DNA of 64,000 nucleotides from Ciona savignyi (Eukaryota; Chordata; Ascidiacea; Phlebobranchia; Cionidae), in NCBI GenBank assembly GCA_000149265.1, contig CH002890.1:754146-818145 (forward strand). The letters are read 5' to 3'. Below the pieces are notes generated by a model. The model was not told the DNA's origin. It searched no databases and saw only the letters and a program-made list of their open reading frames with translations. Position 1 is the stretch's first letter. The number at the start of each line of letters is the position of its first letter. Below, in pieces: positions 36,228 to 47,600 of this stretch. The translations under genes and the position numbers were made by a program.

Positions 36228-36540
36228 CACGGTCGTGTGGTCAAATGCTGGTTAACGCGACCGATACGTATATCGACTACGGTACAAAAACGATAACACT
36301 AATGAGCCCATCATGGGTTCAAATCTTAGTTCGGTAATAAAAAAAGTAAGCGCGACGATTTTGTATAGGTCGGTAAATGTATCGGTCGCGCTAACCATTT
36401 GGCGCACACGACCTTACAGCTTTTTTTTACTGAGCCAAGTTCCAACCCATAATGGGCTCGTCACTTGGACCGTTTTTGTGTAGTAGTCGGTATATGTATC
36501 GGTCGCGTTAACCATTCGGCCATACAGCTTATCAATCGGC
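36228..36540. repeat. Cluster of tRNA-like SINE copies in both orientations
   Basis: A plus copy (36228-36345: GTGTGGTCAAATGCTGGTTA ... CATCATGGGTTCAAATC), a minus fragment (about 36355-36412) and a minus copy (about 36425-36540: CCAACCCATAATGGGCTCGT ... GCGTTAACCATTCGGCCA). Together they form an imperfect inverted repeat. Confidence 0.72.
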
Positions 36541-36849
36541 CATACACCAAGAGTGATTACTTGCGCCAGCTCGCGGAACACTAAATATGCCAGTATTTAA
36601 TAGGTAGAAGCCGACAAGCATCTACATATAATCAGAATCGAACAAAACAATTCAATTACCGGGAATCTCCAAAACACATTATTTAATTTTAGGTGATTTC
36701 CCTACTTTACTCAAATCAGTACATTTAATACAAATTCCTATTTTTTACAAGCAAGGTATATAAGCTTCCGCGAAGTCCCAGGAAGTGAAAGCTTTTTAAT
36801 TTTTTCTTTGTTTTGGGGTTCGTACGATTTTACGAAAAAGCCTAATCTC

Positions 36850-37085
36850 GGGATGGATAAAAATATTCATCTCTATTTCCGTGAATCGGAAAACCCAAAG
36901 GGCGTTATCACACGGGTAATTCTCAGATTATCTCACGACACTGTCAGGAAACCAGGGCTATTGGATGTACTTTATATGATTGGAACCTTTCAATTATAGT
37001 AAAACCTATTAATACTGGGTTCAGACGATGTTTGCTAGATAACCCACAAAACTATTTGGCCGAAAGGTGGCAAGCAAGTGTCTCA
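36850..37085 (-). repeat. Degenerate SINE
   Basis: TATTCATCTCTATTTCCGTG ... ATCACACGGGTAATTCTCAG ... CGAAAGGTGGCAAGC. A decayed minus-orientation copy of the main SINE family, upstream of YEATS4. Confidence 0.65.
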
Positions 37086-37565
37086 TATTAGCCTAAGCAC
37101 GACACATGGCCGCTCTCTATAAAATTCATGATAATTGAAGCCCAATTAAAGACCTGACGTGTTTTGTTTTGTGTTAAAAAAACCTTACATCCCAGCCTAA
37201 TGCGCTTTGCATTTTATAAGACGGGTTAAAGAAAAGTACTTTAACCCTAAGCGTAAAGTCGAGTTTTGAAATATATGTTGGTTTATCGATTATTTTATAC
37301 CGTTTTAACAATGTTAATAATTATTCGTTGTTAAGGCAAAAAAAGGACATTGGCCTTTAAAATAATCGGCTTATAAAAATAGAAGACAATAAAATAAAGC
37401 ACGGAAGACATTATGGTTTTCTATATCATACCCAGTCAACTCGGGTTAAAGTGTTTCTTAACTATATATTATTTGCAAACATCAAAACAATTGATGTTTG
37501 TTTATATTAGTCGACCTAAACAGATTCAGTTCAATTAATTTGTTTCAACGAAAACTTTAATATTT

Positions 37566-37580
37566 TGTAAACAGACAATG
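37566..37580 (+). other. Acceptor-like site directly before the YEATS4 start
   Basis: TTTTGTAAACAG ends at 37574, three bases before the ATG at 37578. It could be the 3' splice site of a 5' UTR intron or a spliced-leader trans-splice acceptor, a process known in Ciona. The sequence alone cannot tell which. Confidence 0.4.
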
Positions 37581-38276
37581 AATAGAAATTCTGGGGATTT
37601 AACCAGCGTGGACAGTGGTGCTAGAGTGAAAGGTGTGTGCATTGTAAAGCCTATCGTGTACGGCAATTCTGCTCGCTATTTCGGAAAGAAGCGCGAAGAC
37701 GATGGCCACACACATTCATGGACTGTGTATCTTAAGCCATTTTACAATGAGGATATGTCAGTTTATGTGAAGAAAATCCAATTCAAGCTTCACGAGAGTT
37801 ACGCGAATCCCATTCGAGTTGTCACGAAGCCACCGTACGAAGTGACGGAAACGGGCTGGGGAGAATTCGAAATTGTCATTAAAATATTTTTCCATGACCC
37901 CAATGAAAGGCCACTCACTATATATCATGCTTTGCGTTTGTTTCAGACTGGCAGCACTATTATTGTTGGCAACAAAAAGGCGGTTAATTCAGAGTTTTAT
38001 GATGAGATGATTTTCCAGGACCCAAGCACAATGATGCATTCTTTGTTAACAAGTAACAGACAGCTTACACTAGGCGCTCATAAACATGAGACGGACTTTG
38101 ACGAGAAAGAACGAACGACTCTCGACCAAATACGCTCAGCAAAGGAGAAAATACAAAACGAAATTGAAGAACTCAAGGAAAGATTAAAGAAAAGTCGTGA
38201 AAATATAAAAAGTTTTCACGCTGAAATTAAAAAACTTGAAAATGAACAGGAAGGAACAGACCTGGGCTTGGTTTGA
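37578..38276 (+). CDS. YEATS4: YEATS domain-containing protein 4 (GAS41), chromatin reader
   Basis: Subunit of TIP60/p400 and SRCAP-type chromatin complexes; its YEATS domain binds acylated lysine on histone H3. The uninterrupted 232-residue frame is close to the usual 227. The YEATS domain covers about residues 17-155, with near-invariant blocks [65 protein letters not shown] and [22 protein letters not shown] and [15 protein letters not shown] follow, then a C-terminal coiled coil (about 175-225) rich in E, K and L that binds complex partners. There are no introns in the coding region, unlike the RMDN gene 0.4 kb downstream on the same strand. No obvious polyadenylation hexamer was found. 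Assignment is very secure. Confidence 0.97.
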   Translation: MNRNSGDLTSVDSGARVKGVCIVKPIVYGNSARYFGKKREDDGHTHSWTVYLKPFYNEDMSVYVKKIQFKLHESYANPIRVVTKPPYEVTETGWGEFEIVIKIFFHDPNERPLTIYHALRLFQTGSTIIVGNKKAVNSEFYDEMIFQDPSTMMHSLLTSNRQLTLGAHKHETDFDEKERTTLDQIRSAKEKIQNEIEELKERLKKSRENIKSFHAEIKKLENEQEGTDLGLV

Positions 38277-38687
38277 TGCATTTTGTATTTAACTGACTGG
38301 CCAGTGATTGACACTATAGTTTCTTTTGAATGGCCATTTCATTATGTCATTTTCCAATCGCAAAAATCAAGTAACTGTGCGTGGGTATTCATGTGTGTAG
38401 CCGATCTGAAAGTTTCGATCTTCAAACCTGCCATGTGATTTATGTGTATTTGGACAAGGCACATTATAAAAATGTGTAACCCAAAACACTCCTTTCACTG
38501 ACAGGATAGAAGTGACACATCAATCATTCTTATCAATCATAATTAATTACTTGCAGTTTAATTTGTCCATTTTCTTGATGTTCAAATACCCCCGAGAATA
38601 TGGATATTTCTTTTTTTCAGGAATTTTAGGTTAAGTTGCTGTATCATATATTTTACCATGTTCAGTTAATAATCTTGAAGTATCATA

Positions 38688-41600
38688 ATGTCATCAGTTA
38701 TAAGTTGGTCGGAGCACAGTACATTAAAGCACATTGCAATCGGAGGAGCAATTTTTGTAAGCGGTGGTGTTGCTTCTTACCTTCTTCTACAGTAAGTCAC
38801 TAATACATTTCGGCTTTTATTTATTTCTTATCCCTATTTTGTGAAAGATATAATTTTTTTCACAAGATTATTTTGGTCCGATTTTCCAACAAGGTTTACC
38901 ATGTCTGTCTGTTTCTGTTTGTTCCATGTTTAAAAGTGTTGCTTACATAAATATAATCTTTGTAAAATTGATGCTATGTGGTCATTTTTTATATACCCCT
39001 TATACATAAAATAGCTATTGTAATGACATTCACCTACTTATCAAGGCATTTTTAATGACCTAATCAAAATATACCTAAAATGTTTTTTGGTCTGTTTGCG
39101 ATAATCTATACACAACAAAATCCTTAGTTGCCATACAATGTTTTGAGATATTCTCAGTTTCAACGATAAAATTTACATTCGTTTGACTAAAGGTTTTTAT
39201 ATCGGAAATATAAAATGTTGTTCGGAAATATAAAATGAAGCCCGTTGTAAAAGTTTTTATTCCTAGGTTCACCTCCAGCTCACGCCGACCGAGCTCAAAC
39301 CTCAATGAGCAGATAGCTGAGCTGAAGAATGAGATTGTTAGTTTGAAGGGAAACTTATCGGAAGCCATTACTGAGCTGAGAAAGGAACTCGATGGAATAC
39401 ATGGAGCTGTTGCTTTAAAAAAGTTGGTACACATGCATGAAAATTCATTTAGCATATAATATTTAGCATGATAACATGGGTTGTCAGATTAGCTTGTGTG
39501 CAGTCAGTAATCATAGTTACAGTGTGTTAATTACAATGGAGTCATTGCTATTTAGTTTTCGTTTAACTCATTTAACCACTGACTCCAGGCAACATCGGCT
39601 AAGTGTTTTGCCCAAGGGCACAACTAGCTAGTTTCCTTCTAACCACCTTTTAGCTGAGATCTGTTACAAATGATCTATCTTGCCGTCCAACTAAGTACAC
39701 CATGCATCATCTCAGGTCAACCCGTGTAAAACGAGCTGTTTCAACCACATCCGCTCGGACGACTGGGACATTCGAAACTGCGTGCAGCGATTACGATGAT
39801 TTTCCTTCAGATGATGAGTTTCTGTAAGTTCGAACTGCAACATTTCCACATGTAGTAACTGCTTCGATACCATATAATATAGACATCAAACTTTTCTATT
39901 TCTCGGATGGTTTTTTTCTTTATTACATGCGCTAAATGTCCACAAACGCCACAAAATATGTTCCCAACTGTGGTTAATAATTGGAAGGCTAAGCATGAAT
40001 ATACCACAAACTCGGGAACACCATAACATCCAACATTATTGAGCCGGCCATCCTCACAAGGCACTTATGGCTACTTGCGGCTCCTCTAAATACTACAGCA
40101 TCGCTTGGAGCGCTTGGATCGCAAGCCATGATATTAATGTTAGGGTTGGGGTTAAAGTTAGTTCTCAGGTTGAGATTAGTGTTTGGGGCAGGGTTAGAAT
40201 TACTTTCCATAGTAATCTAAGTGATCCAAGCGCTCCAAGCGATCCTGTAGTATTTAGAGGCACCCGGCTACTTGTTGTATGTGATCACCACTAATGTTGT
40301 TACTTCCAGGTCGCCCCCAGACCACATTGACGCAGATTCGATGGGAAATATCCCGACACCAGGATCAGTGGAGGAGCTCAATATGATCTGCATGAAAGTT
40401 GATCTGCTGAGCGAGGGATCAGATGAGGATAAGGAGGAAGGGATGCGGATCTTACAGGACAATGAACTTAAAGTGAGGATGCATGTTGCGTTTTAATCAA
40501 CGTTAATCATGTTGTATTTCCCCCTTTTCCCTTATTATTAGTTAATTTGCTCCCCTTCATTTAATAATTACTTAGTTTCACCTATTGTTTCATAGGTATG
40601 TTTTGCCTTCTCTGTTAAACAAATAAGAAGTAAGAGAATGCGTATTTAGTATAAAAATCAATCGTAGAAGCTCGTTTACAATTAAGTTAAATCACTTATT
40701 AAACTGGCCAAGAAAGATTGTCATTTCTGCATACCCTTCCCACATAAGCATTAAGGTTTAAGTACTCATGTTGCTTGATATATTAGATGTTAGTGTATTT
40801 AAATCAAGGTGATATGAGTGTTGACACATTAATCATCGCAGCACAAGGATTCATGGCAGCTGTTATGGAGGTTATGTAGGTCACATGTGGCAGCATATGA
40901 CAGCAGAGATGCATACGATGAGCGCTGCTTGCATGCCATGTCCGCACTCGAATATGCAAAGCAAGCTCTGGTTATCAAAGATGACTCAGCAGATGTGCAT
41001 AAGTGGTACGTTTAAGTGTAATAGAAAATTTTTCCTCACTTCTTTTTGTTAAATTTTAAGATGATGTTCTCCAATTTATTGTTAATACAAGAAGCTTAAC
41101 TCTTTCCGTCCCAACTCGCCATATATCGCAAGTTGGTGGGAAAACATGGTATCCCGCCTGTACATAAATGGGTGCAAATCTAAAAAACGATTTCTCCGCA
41201 ATGCGTAGTGGTAGAGACCTCAGCTATGGCTCATTCGATCAAGGAAACCCTATATTTTATTCTGTGTAATTTTCGTGGAGAAATATTAAAAATGCGAGGA
41301 GTGATAGCCTTTCTTTTTCAAGGCTTCGCCTCTTATTTCTATCGATTTTACACGAATTTACAAGTGACTAACTCAGCCAATAGGAGTCGCGTTAACTTGC
41401 GGAGAAGCTCTTTTTGTCAAGCAAGTCTTTCTTTACATTCTCTGTAAATTTCGTGCCGTTGAGAAAAAAAGGAGAGCGTTGGTGACGTTTTCGCAGCAGG
41501 CGTTTATGCTTCGTGTTCACCAAAGCATGAATCCAGCTGGGCCTGCTGAGCGCACGATAAAGAAAAAGGCGGCGAGACTAGCTAGTTCGGTGTGCCCTGC

Positions 41601-44600
41601 TTTGAAGAATATTGGATATAGTATTTGTGTTTGTTTGCTTTTGTATGCCCTTTTTACACTTCCTTCACTGTTCTTATTTATACTTTTTACTATTTTAGTT
41701 CTACAAAACTAAAAACTTCAATGCGTTTTGGTTCAATTTTTCATAATATAGTTAGAATAAAGGAAAATTTCAATTAGGAATAGTAAAAAAACTACTGAAG
41801 ATACAAATACAGTTCAAATTTTCCTGAGTACAAAAACTATTAGACAATCTACATTCCAATTTTCATATCATTTGGGCATACCAATAATTAGTGAGTATTT
41901 CGTTTGTCAGTGCACCTCAAAATTTTCAAAGTCGAGCAGAATTTTCTTTACATAAAAAGTGGTGTTCACTAAAGTTTACATAATATATTCTTTATTGGAG
42001 GTAGATTCTAGGTGTGCCGGTTTGTTTAAAAGAGGGATAAATTATCTTTCCCAACCATACTAAATATTAAATCATAGCATAAATTTGAGAAAAACTGTGC
42101 TAATTTGAAAATGGACCAAAAATTGTAAAAAACACTGCGGGACAGCATGTTTAAATTAATGCATTTGGCCGGGAGTGAAAAAAAAAAAAAAGGGGGGGAC
42201 CATGCAGTCCAATTTTTAGGAATATCTTAATAAAATGGAAAAAAATACGCTGATTTCAAAAATCAAATCAGTTTCTTCCAATATTTTTTTTTAAAAAGTT
42301 ATGAGCAGATATGCATTTCATTTTATGTTAGGGGGATTTCCCGTATTACGTCATTGACGTTGTTGAGATTTCGTGCCTATATGCGTTGTATACAATCATG
42401 TGCCAGTTTAGAGGTGAATTAGTAACAGAAGCGCCTGCAGGAGCGTTGTATTTTCGTTTTTTTTATGGAGGCTTAGCATAACACTTGTCATATAGCCTAA
42501 CTGAACCAATGTACGTGCGTGACAGCTTACCTTAACCGGTCATTCAGGCCTGCACCGTCCTGGACCTAAGCTGAATGCTGAGGTATACATTTCTCGTATT
42601 TAAATGACTTTAGAATAATAAGTCTTAGCAATTTATATCATAAAGTGAAGGCAGAACAAAAATAACTAGAACAGAATACATTAAACTGTAACTGCCAGCA
42701 ATTTATAGAAATAAACCAGCCATCAAGCAAAGGCTAGACTATGCGGTGGGAACAGCCTATTTCTTTCATGGTTTACCTTGGCTGTTTGTATAATGTTTTG
42801 CTGCTGTGTATGTGGTGCATTTAATGTCTGCTGTTGTGTATCTGGTGCATTTAATGTCTGCTGTTGGGTATATGGTGCATTTAATGTCTGCTGCTATTGA
42901 AACTGTGCATTAACCTACTGGTTAAGAATACCACTTATTGCATAAACCATTTAATCCACAATAGCCTATGTGTAGTCCGACAATAAGTACACAACAAGCA
43001 CTTAGATATGTAAGTGAAGAATATATATAATAAACCTCTACTTAACTACCCAAATAAGTTAATAAGAATATACCACTTTTCCAATTCAGTTCTTTTTATT
43101 AGATGTTGTAAAATGCCTAAAGTTTACAAAGTAAAGGAAGCCATTGAGAAGGAAAGAAGAGTGATTAAAGCATATTGTTTTACTCCGGGATGTACAAATT
43201 TCTATTAATGCACACAAAATTCCAATCCACCTGTGCACTTCCATCAATTTCCTCACGGCGACAAACAACAGATGAAGCAATGGATACAACAATGCAAGCG
43301 TTCTAAACTACCTGGAAAAAGAACCGCAGTGTGTAGAGCACATTTTTGTGACAAGGATTATCATAGTAAAATTTAATTTGACTCCAATGGAGTGGCCAAG
43401 ATGATGAAAACAAACTGCTTGGTGAAAAATGCAGTTCCACCAATTTGTAGGAAGCTGAAGAATCTAAAATGGAAGAAATCAGTTCTGTAGAAATAAGTAC
43501 CACAGGATCTCTGGTGTCATTTAGTGATGAAATTGCATCTTCAGTAGGGAGTAGCTCTCATACTAAGTTAAATGTGAGTAAAATAAGTGAATATGTACCA
43601 TCATCACAGTCTCCATCATCAAAGTCAAGCGAAGCGATCATCCAACAGTGATGATTTCAATGCTATTGAAGTCGTTAAATTGATTGTCTATTTACACTGC
43701 CTGTTACAACTTTGAATTTGTGTTGTTTTATTGTGTACAATAAAACTTCTTTTATCCATGCCAGAATGCTGAAAACTGTCATCCATTTTAGTGTTACAAC
43801 ATTAACTTAAATTTACTCTAGAAATCAATAAAACAAAAAAAATTGTTAAAACTCCTATGTATATGTATACCAAATTTCTTAGTTTGTAGCCTAAGGGTTG
43901 ATAATATCATTGCTAGTCTACGTTACAGATTATGGCTATATATTGAAAAGCAACAATTATAAAAGAAATATGCTGTTCCCACCGCATAGTCTGATCTTTG
44001 ATTGATGGCTGGTTTATTTCTATAAATTGCTGACAGTTACAGTTTACTGCCTCCTGTTCTAGTTTTTTTGTTCTGTCTTCACTTTTATGTTTTATGAATA
44101 AATTAAAAAAAAACTTATTGTTCTAAAGTCATTTAAATACGAGACCTGTATACCTCAGCATTCAGCTTAGGTCCAGGACCGTGCAGGCCTGAATGACCGG
44201 TTAAGGTAAGCTGTCACGCGCGTACATTGGTTCAGTTAGGCTATATGACAAGTGTTATGCTAAGTCTTCATAAAAAAAACGAAAATATCACGCTCCTGCA
44301 GGCGCTTCTGTTACTAATTTACCTCTAAACTGGCACATGATTGTATACAACGCATATAGGCACGAAATCTCAACAACGTCAATGACGTAATATGGGAAAT
44401 CCCCTAACATAAAATTGATTTGATTTTTGAAATCAGCGTATTTTTTTCCATTTATTAAGATATTCTTAAAATCGACTTCAGTTCCCCTTTAAAGAAATAA
44501 ATAAACAAACAAATACCAAGAAAACTAAATAAACAAATACCAAGAACGAGACAACTGTTTTATTTTCATTAAAAAACATGTATAAATATTTGGCAATTTC

Positions 44601-46857
44601 GCAATATTAACATAACAGTCAGTAATATGATTTGTGCACAATAATTGCTTACTACATAATCACAGCTTTGGCAATCAGTTCTATGCCTTACCTTGCGTGA
44701 TTTAGTTTCAACCATCAAAAATGATATTTTCCAATGCAGAACTAATGTTGATTGCTAACTACTATCGTAATAAATTCAACTGTAATGTTTGGTAGTGTAA
44801 TTCTCGATAATTTACACCAGTGGTCCCGAACTGGAAGATCTGTAATCAGAGGTGTCAAATTAGTTGGGTATTTAATAAACTTTGTATGTGCGAGATGCAA
44901 TCAAATTTAGGAAAATGTAAACTCCCAATTAATAACTGTCATATTAGCTGGATTTATTAAAATAGGATCCACAGTTTTAAGCCCAAAAATCAAAATATCC
45001 ATAACATTGAATAGGTAAGTAGCCACAGGTTTACACCTTTCATTCTTTTTACCAGGTATGCCATCAGCCTTGGAGCTACCACAGACTTTGTTGGAACCAA
45101 GGAAAAGATTGAATGTGGCTACGAGCTAAAAGACCACATAGATCTTGCACTGGGGTTACAACCCGATGACCCCACCCTGCATTTTATGTTGGGGCGCTGG
45201 TGTTGGGGTGAGTTGTTTAGTGGGGGTCATATCTTTGCGACTGGATGATTTAACAATTGTATTTTAAGCTTAGTCTACCTATAATCAGCCATAAAGATTA
45301 ACACCGGTAACTGAATTAATGTAAATTCGTCTTTTTATGAACACATTGATATTGTTTTTTGTGGAGTCATATCTTTGTTGTAGGGTGATTTAGAGATTGC
45401 AGTTTTAGCTTAGTCTACCTTTAATCAGCCATAAAGATCAACACCAGTAGCCGAATTAATGTAAATTCGTCTTTTTATGAACACATTGATATTGTTTTTT
45501 TTGTGGGGTCATATCTTTATGGCGGGGTGATTTAAGCATTGCAGTTTTAGCTTAGTCTACCTTTAATCAGCCATAAAGATTAACACCAGTAGCCGAATTT
45601 ATGTATATTTATCTTTTTATGAACACACTGATATACCTAGAGTGGCCAAAACTGTAGAGTGTGAATATCCAAACATTAATTTCCATTTGTACAATCATTT
45701 AATATTCCGTCCCGTAAAGCATGAGTATTATATTCATATATTAGTACGAGTGGAATCAAGGAATCATACACGTTACACGTATACTACCTCTTGCGTTAAA
45801 CGTTACACGAATACTACCTCTTGCATTAAACCACCTCCACAGGAGTATACATGTTGACGTGGATTGAGCGCAAGCTGGCTGCCACCCTCTTCGCCACCCC
45901 TCCCACCTCCACCGTGGATGACGCACTCGCATCATTCCACAAAGCTGAGGAGCTTGATCCTGGGTTTTACAAATCCAACCAACTTTATCTGGCTAAGGTA
46001 AAGATAGACTCTCTGATATCAGGATTGGATATTCATGTTTATTCCCGTAATGGGAAAACCAAGGGGGTTAACACACGGGCAATCGTCAGATAACTTCGCA
46101 CCCACCGTCGGGTTACCAGAGCTATTGCAGTGTGTTGTGTATGATAGACTCGTTCCTTCAATTTATTAGAACCCAATAATTCGCTGGGTTCAGGCAATGT
46201 CTGTACCAACTAGCTAGCGACCAGTTAACGGCTCCGACTATCAATTCTCAACTTTTCAATATCACCTGGACCCAGAATTTATGTGTTAAACTGAAACTAA
46301 AATTGAATTCTCTCATTCTTTTACACCACACTAGAATAGCTTTGGTAATCCAATGCTGGGCTTGAGGTAATCCGACCATACCATGCTAGATAACACTTCA
46401 TGCGTTTAATTGGATAAAACATGAATATCCTGACACTCTTTATAAATGAATAATGACGTTTTGCATTGTAACGATCTTTATTATTAGCTACCGTAATATC
46501 CAGCTGCGTAGAATAGGAGAAAAAAGAAAGTAATGGCAGATGGGTACTGGGTTCGATCTTTACTCTGCCCACTTTTGTTCGTGGCTGGCATTTAATGATG
46601 TCTCATTACAGTAGATGGAATTATCAAGTTTTAAACACACTTCAATATATCTCGAACCATCTGGCATATTCCCATCTACATACGTCAATATGAAATAATT
46701 AACCCATTCAACCTATTTTCTATCGAAGTGTTACTATGAGAAGAGCGATTTCTCGTCAGCAAAGCGATGGTTAACCTCCGCCGCCCAACTTCCACAAAAG
46801 AACAAAGAGGATCGTGAGTCTCATCGAGATGTTCTACAATTGCTTGCCAAGCTGTGA
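38688..46857 (+). CDS. Regulator of microtubule dynamics (RMDN/FAM82) family protein, eight exons
   Basis: Membrane-anchored TPR-like protein; family members act at microtubules and at ER-mitochondria contacts. Exons: 38688-38791, 39267-39422, 39716-39823, 40310-40472, 40842-41005, 45056-45207, 45843-45997, 46729-46857; all phases fit, giving 376 residues. Order: an N-terminal hydrophobic segment (about 17-35), a coiled coil from exon 2 (ELKNEIVSLKGNLSEAITEL), an acidic linker (DYDDFPSDDEF) that could bear an FFAT-like site, then the RMDN helical repeats: LLWRLCRSHVAAYDS, ALEYAKQALVIKDDSADVHK, the LGRWCW motif, IERKLAATLFATPP, ALASFHKAEELDPGFY and a final YYEKSDFSSAKRWL. The layout with N-terminal anchor plus coiled coil is closer to RMDN2/RMDN3 than to RMDN1, but I do not choose a paralog. 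Intron 5 (4 kb) carries nested transposons; intron 6 a triplicated 140-bp unit. AATAAA is at 47218. Confidence 0.94.
39470..39700 (-). repeat. Degenerate SINE in RMDN intron 2
   Basis: Contains ACAGTGTGTTAATTACAATG and GTGTTTTGCCCAAGGGCACA followed by a decayed tRNA-like end. It lies just before exon 3. Confidence 0.5.
40077..40265. mobile_element. 189-bp MITE with about 45-bp inverted ends in RMDN intron 3
   Basis: The left end GCGGCTCCTCTAAATACTAC and the reverse complement of the right end GGGTGCCTCTAAATACTACA continue as inverted repeats through CGCTTGGAGCGCTTGGATC. An exact 8-bp duplication GGCTACTT flanks it (40069-40076, 40266-40273). There is no coding capacity. The frames that cross it are artefacts. 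Confidence 0.85.
41096..42180. mobile_element. Probable nonautonomous piggyBac-like element in RMDN intron 5
   Basis: The left boundary TTAACTCTTTCCGTCCCAAC has the TTAA plus C/T-rich end typical of piggyBac. Near 42165-42180 GGCCGGGAGTGAAAA gives, reversed, TTTTCACTCCCGGCC, a similar terminal sequence, but there the right end runs into an A-run and the next element. The interior frames (41208-41447, 41479-41712) do not resemble transposase. Confidence 0.5.
42795..42910. repeat. 30-bp tandem repeat inside the foldback element
   Basis: Three and a half copies of a 30-bp unit containing GGTGCATTTAATGTCTGCTG, just inside the left arm. Confidence 0.85.
43113..43450 (+). pseudogene. THAP-domain pseudogene
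   Basis: From the ATG at 43113 one frame gives a C2CH THAP-like zinc finger: YCFTPGCTN, then VHFHQFPHGDK, QWIQQCKR, TAVCRAHF (the C-x2-H end) and NAVPPIC, which matches the AVPTI-type box closing THAP domains. The frame has two in-frame TAA stops (near 43206 and 43374), so it cannot make the full domain. It is the only coding trace of the surrounding foldback element. Confidence 0.75.
45226..45632. repeat. Three tandem copies of a 140-bp unit in RMDN intron 6
   Basis: Units start at 45226, 45366 and 45509 (periods 140 and 143), each opening with GTCATATCTTT and containing AATCAGCCATAAAGAT and CTTTTTATGAACACA. The first unit begins about 18 bp after the exon 6 donor. The third is cut short. 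Confidence 0.93.
46020..46235 (-). repeat. SINE in RMDN intron 7
   Basis: GGATATTCATGTTTATTCCC, ACACGGGCAATCGTCAGATA and CTATTGCAGTGTGTTGTGTA in family order, minus orientation. The tRNA-like head is missing and the core is deleted after AATGTCTG. It starts about 25 bp after the exon 7 donor. Confidence 0.82.
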
Positions 46858-47217
46858 TCGTCTAGAACTGAAGTGAAATCAAATGGATCCTCTTATATCG
46901 TTTTCATTTGTATGTTTTAATTTTAATCCTTAATGGATGTTGGGTCCAAATGGATCTTCTGATATCGTTTTTTTTTTTTTTTAATTTTAATCTTTAGTTT
47001 AATTATTTGTCTTGTGTACGTGATTAGCTTAAACTTGTTGTGTTAAGTTTGGAGAGCTACCTCTGGTACGTTCCTATGAGTGTTCTTTTAACTTCATCAT
47101 CATTAATAATGTTTCTTCCATATAAAATATTGATATTTAGGCATTGTGTATCCGATGAAGCAATTCGTTTTCTGTGTATTCACTTTTATCGATCTGGATT
47201 TTAAATTGTTTTATTGC

Positions 47218-47223
47218 AATAAA
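47218..47223 (+). terminator. Polyadenylation signal after the RMDN gene
   Basis: AATAAA about 360 nt after the stop codon; the first clear hexamer downstream. Confidence 0.55.
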
Positions 47224-47364
47224 CTATGCATAAACCGATTGTTGGCCGTGATTTGTCTGGAAAGGTAATTGAGTGTGAGTCTTGCGCGATCTGCATTGGG
47301 GGACAACACACCTTTGACAATTATATTGGCGCAGGCTTTCAGATAATTGTTTTCTGTTTTAGAA

Positions 47365-47600
47365 TATATATTAAAGTTTTATCCTGCGAATCGGGTAAAA
47401 AACGGGCAATCGTCAGATTACCTTGTGTAATGTTGGTTATCGAAGTAGTGTGTTGTTTTTTATTAAGTCGTTCTTTTAGTCTAACCCACGGGTTGCGAAC
47501 GATGTTCCTTAATTGTCTTAAAGGACTGATGGAAAAAAACCGTCTAGCTAGGGCTGGTATTGATCCATCAACCTAGAGACTGCCGACGCGATCTTCAGAT
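47365..47600 (-). repeat. Degenerate SINE
   Basis: TATCCTGCGAATCGGG, ACGGGCAATCGTCAGATTAC, CTGATGG...CCGTCTAGCTAGGG. A decayed minus copy; the frame 47226-47576 runs into it and is not a gene. Confidence 0.6.

Larger units (their letters stand above)
42188..44490. mobile_element. 2.3-kb foldback element with long inverted arms and a THAP remnant
   Basis: Arms of about 500 bp are inverted copies: the left (about 42190-42760) and right (about 43975-44490) share AAAATACGCTGATTTCAAAA, GGGATTTCCC..TTACGTCATTGACG, GGCACATGATTGTATACAAC, and GTCCAGGAC.GTGCAGGCCT, read in opposite directions. The left arm has about 50 bp extra near 42270-42320. The centre carries a THAP-domain pseudogene. THAP domains occur in P-element-type transposases, so this is probably a P-related foldback element, although no transposase core remains. 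It sits within RMDN intron 5 against the right side of a piggyBac-like element. Target duplication is unclear because of the A-run at 42180-42193. Confidence 0.75.

Noticed and set aside
41208-41712. Possible transposase frames in the piggyBac-like element
   Set aside because: No DDD/DDE-type or piggyBac motif is visible; the frames are short and hydrophobic.
37578-46857. Operon of YEATS4 and the RMDN gene
   Set aside because: The 411-bp gap is far longer than in ascidian operons, where genes nearly touch.
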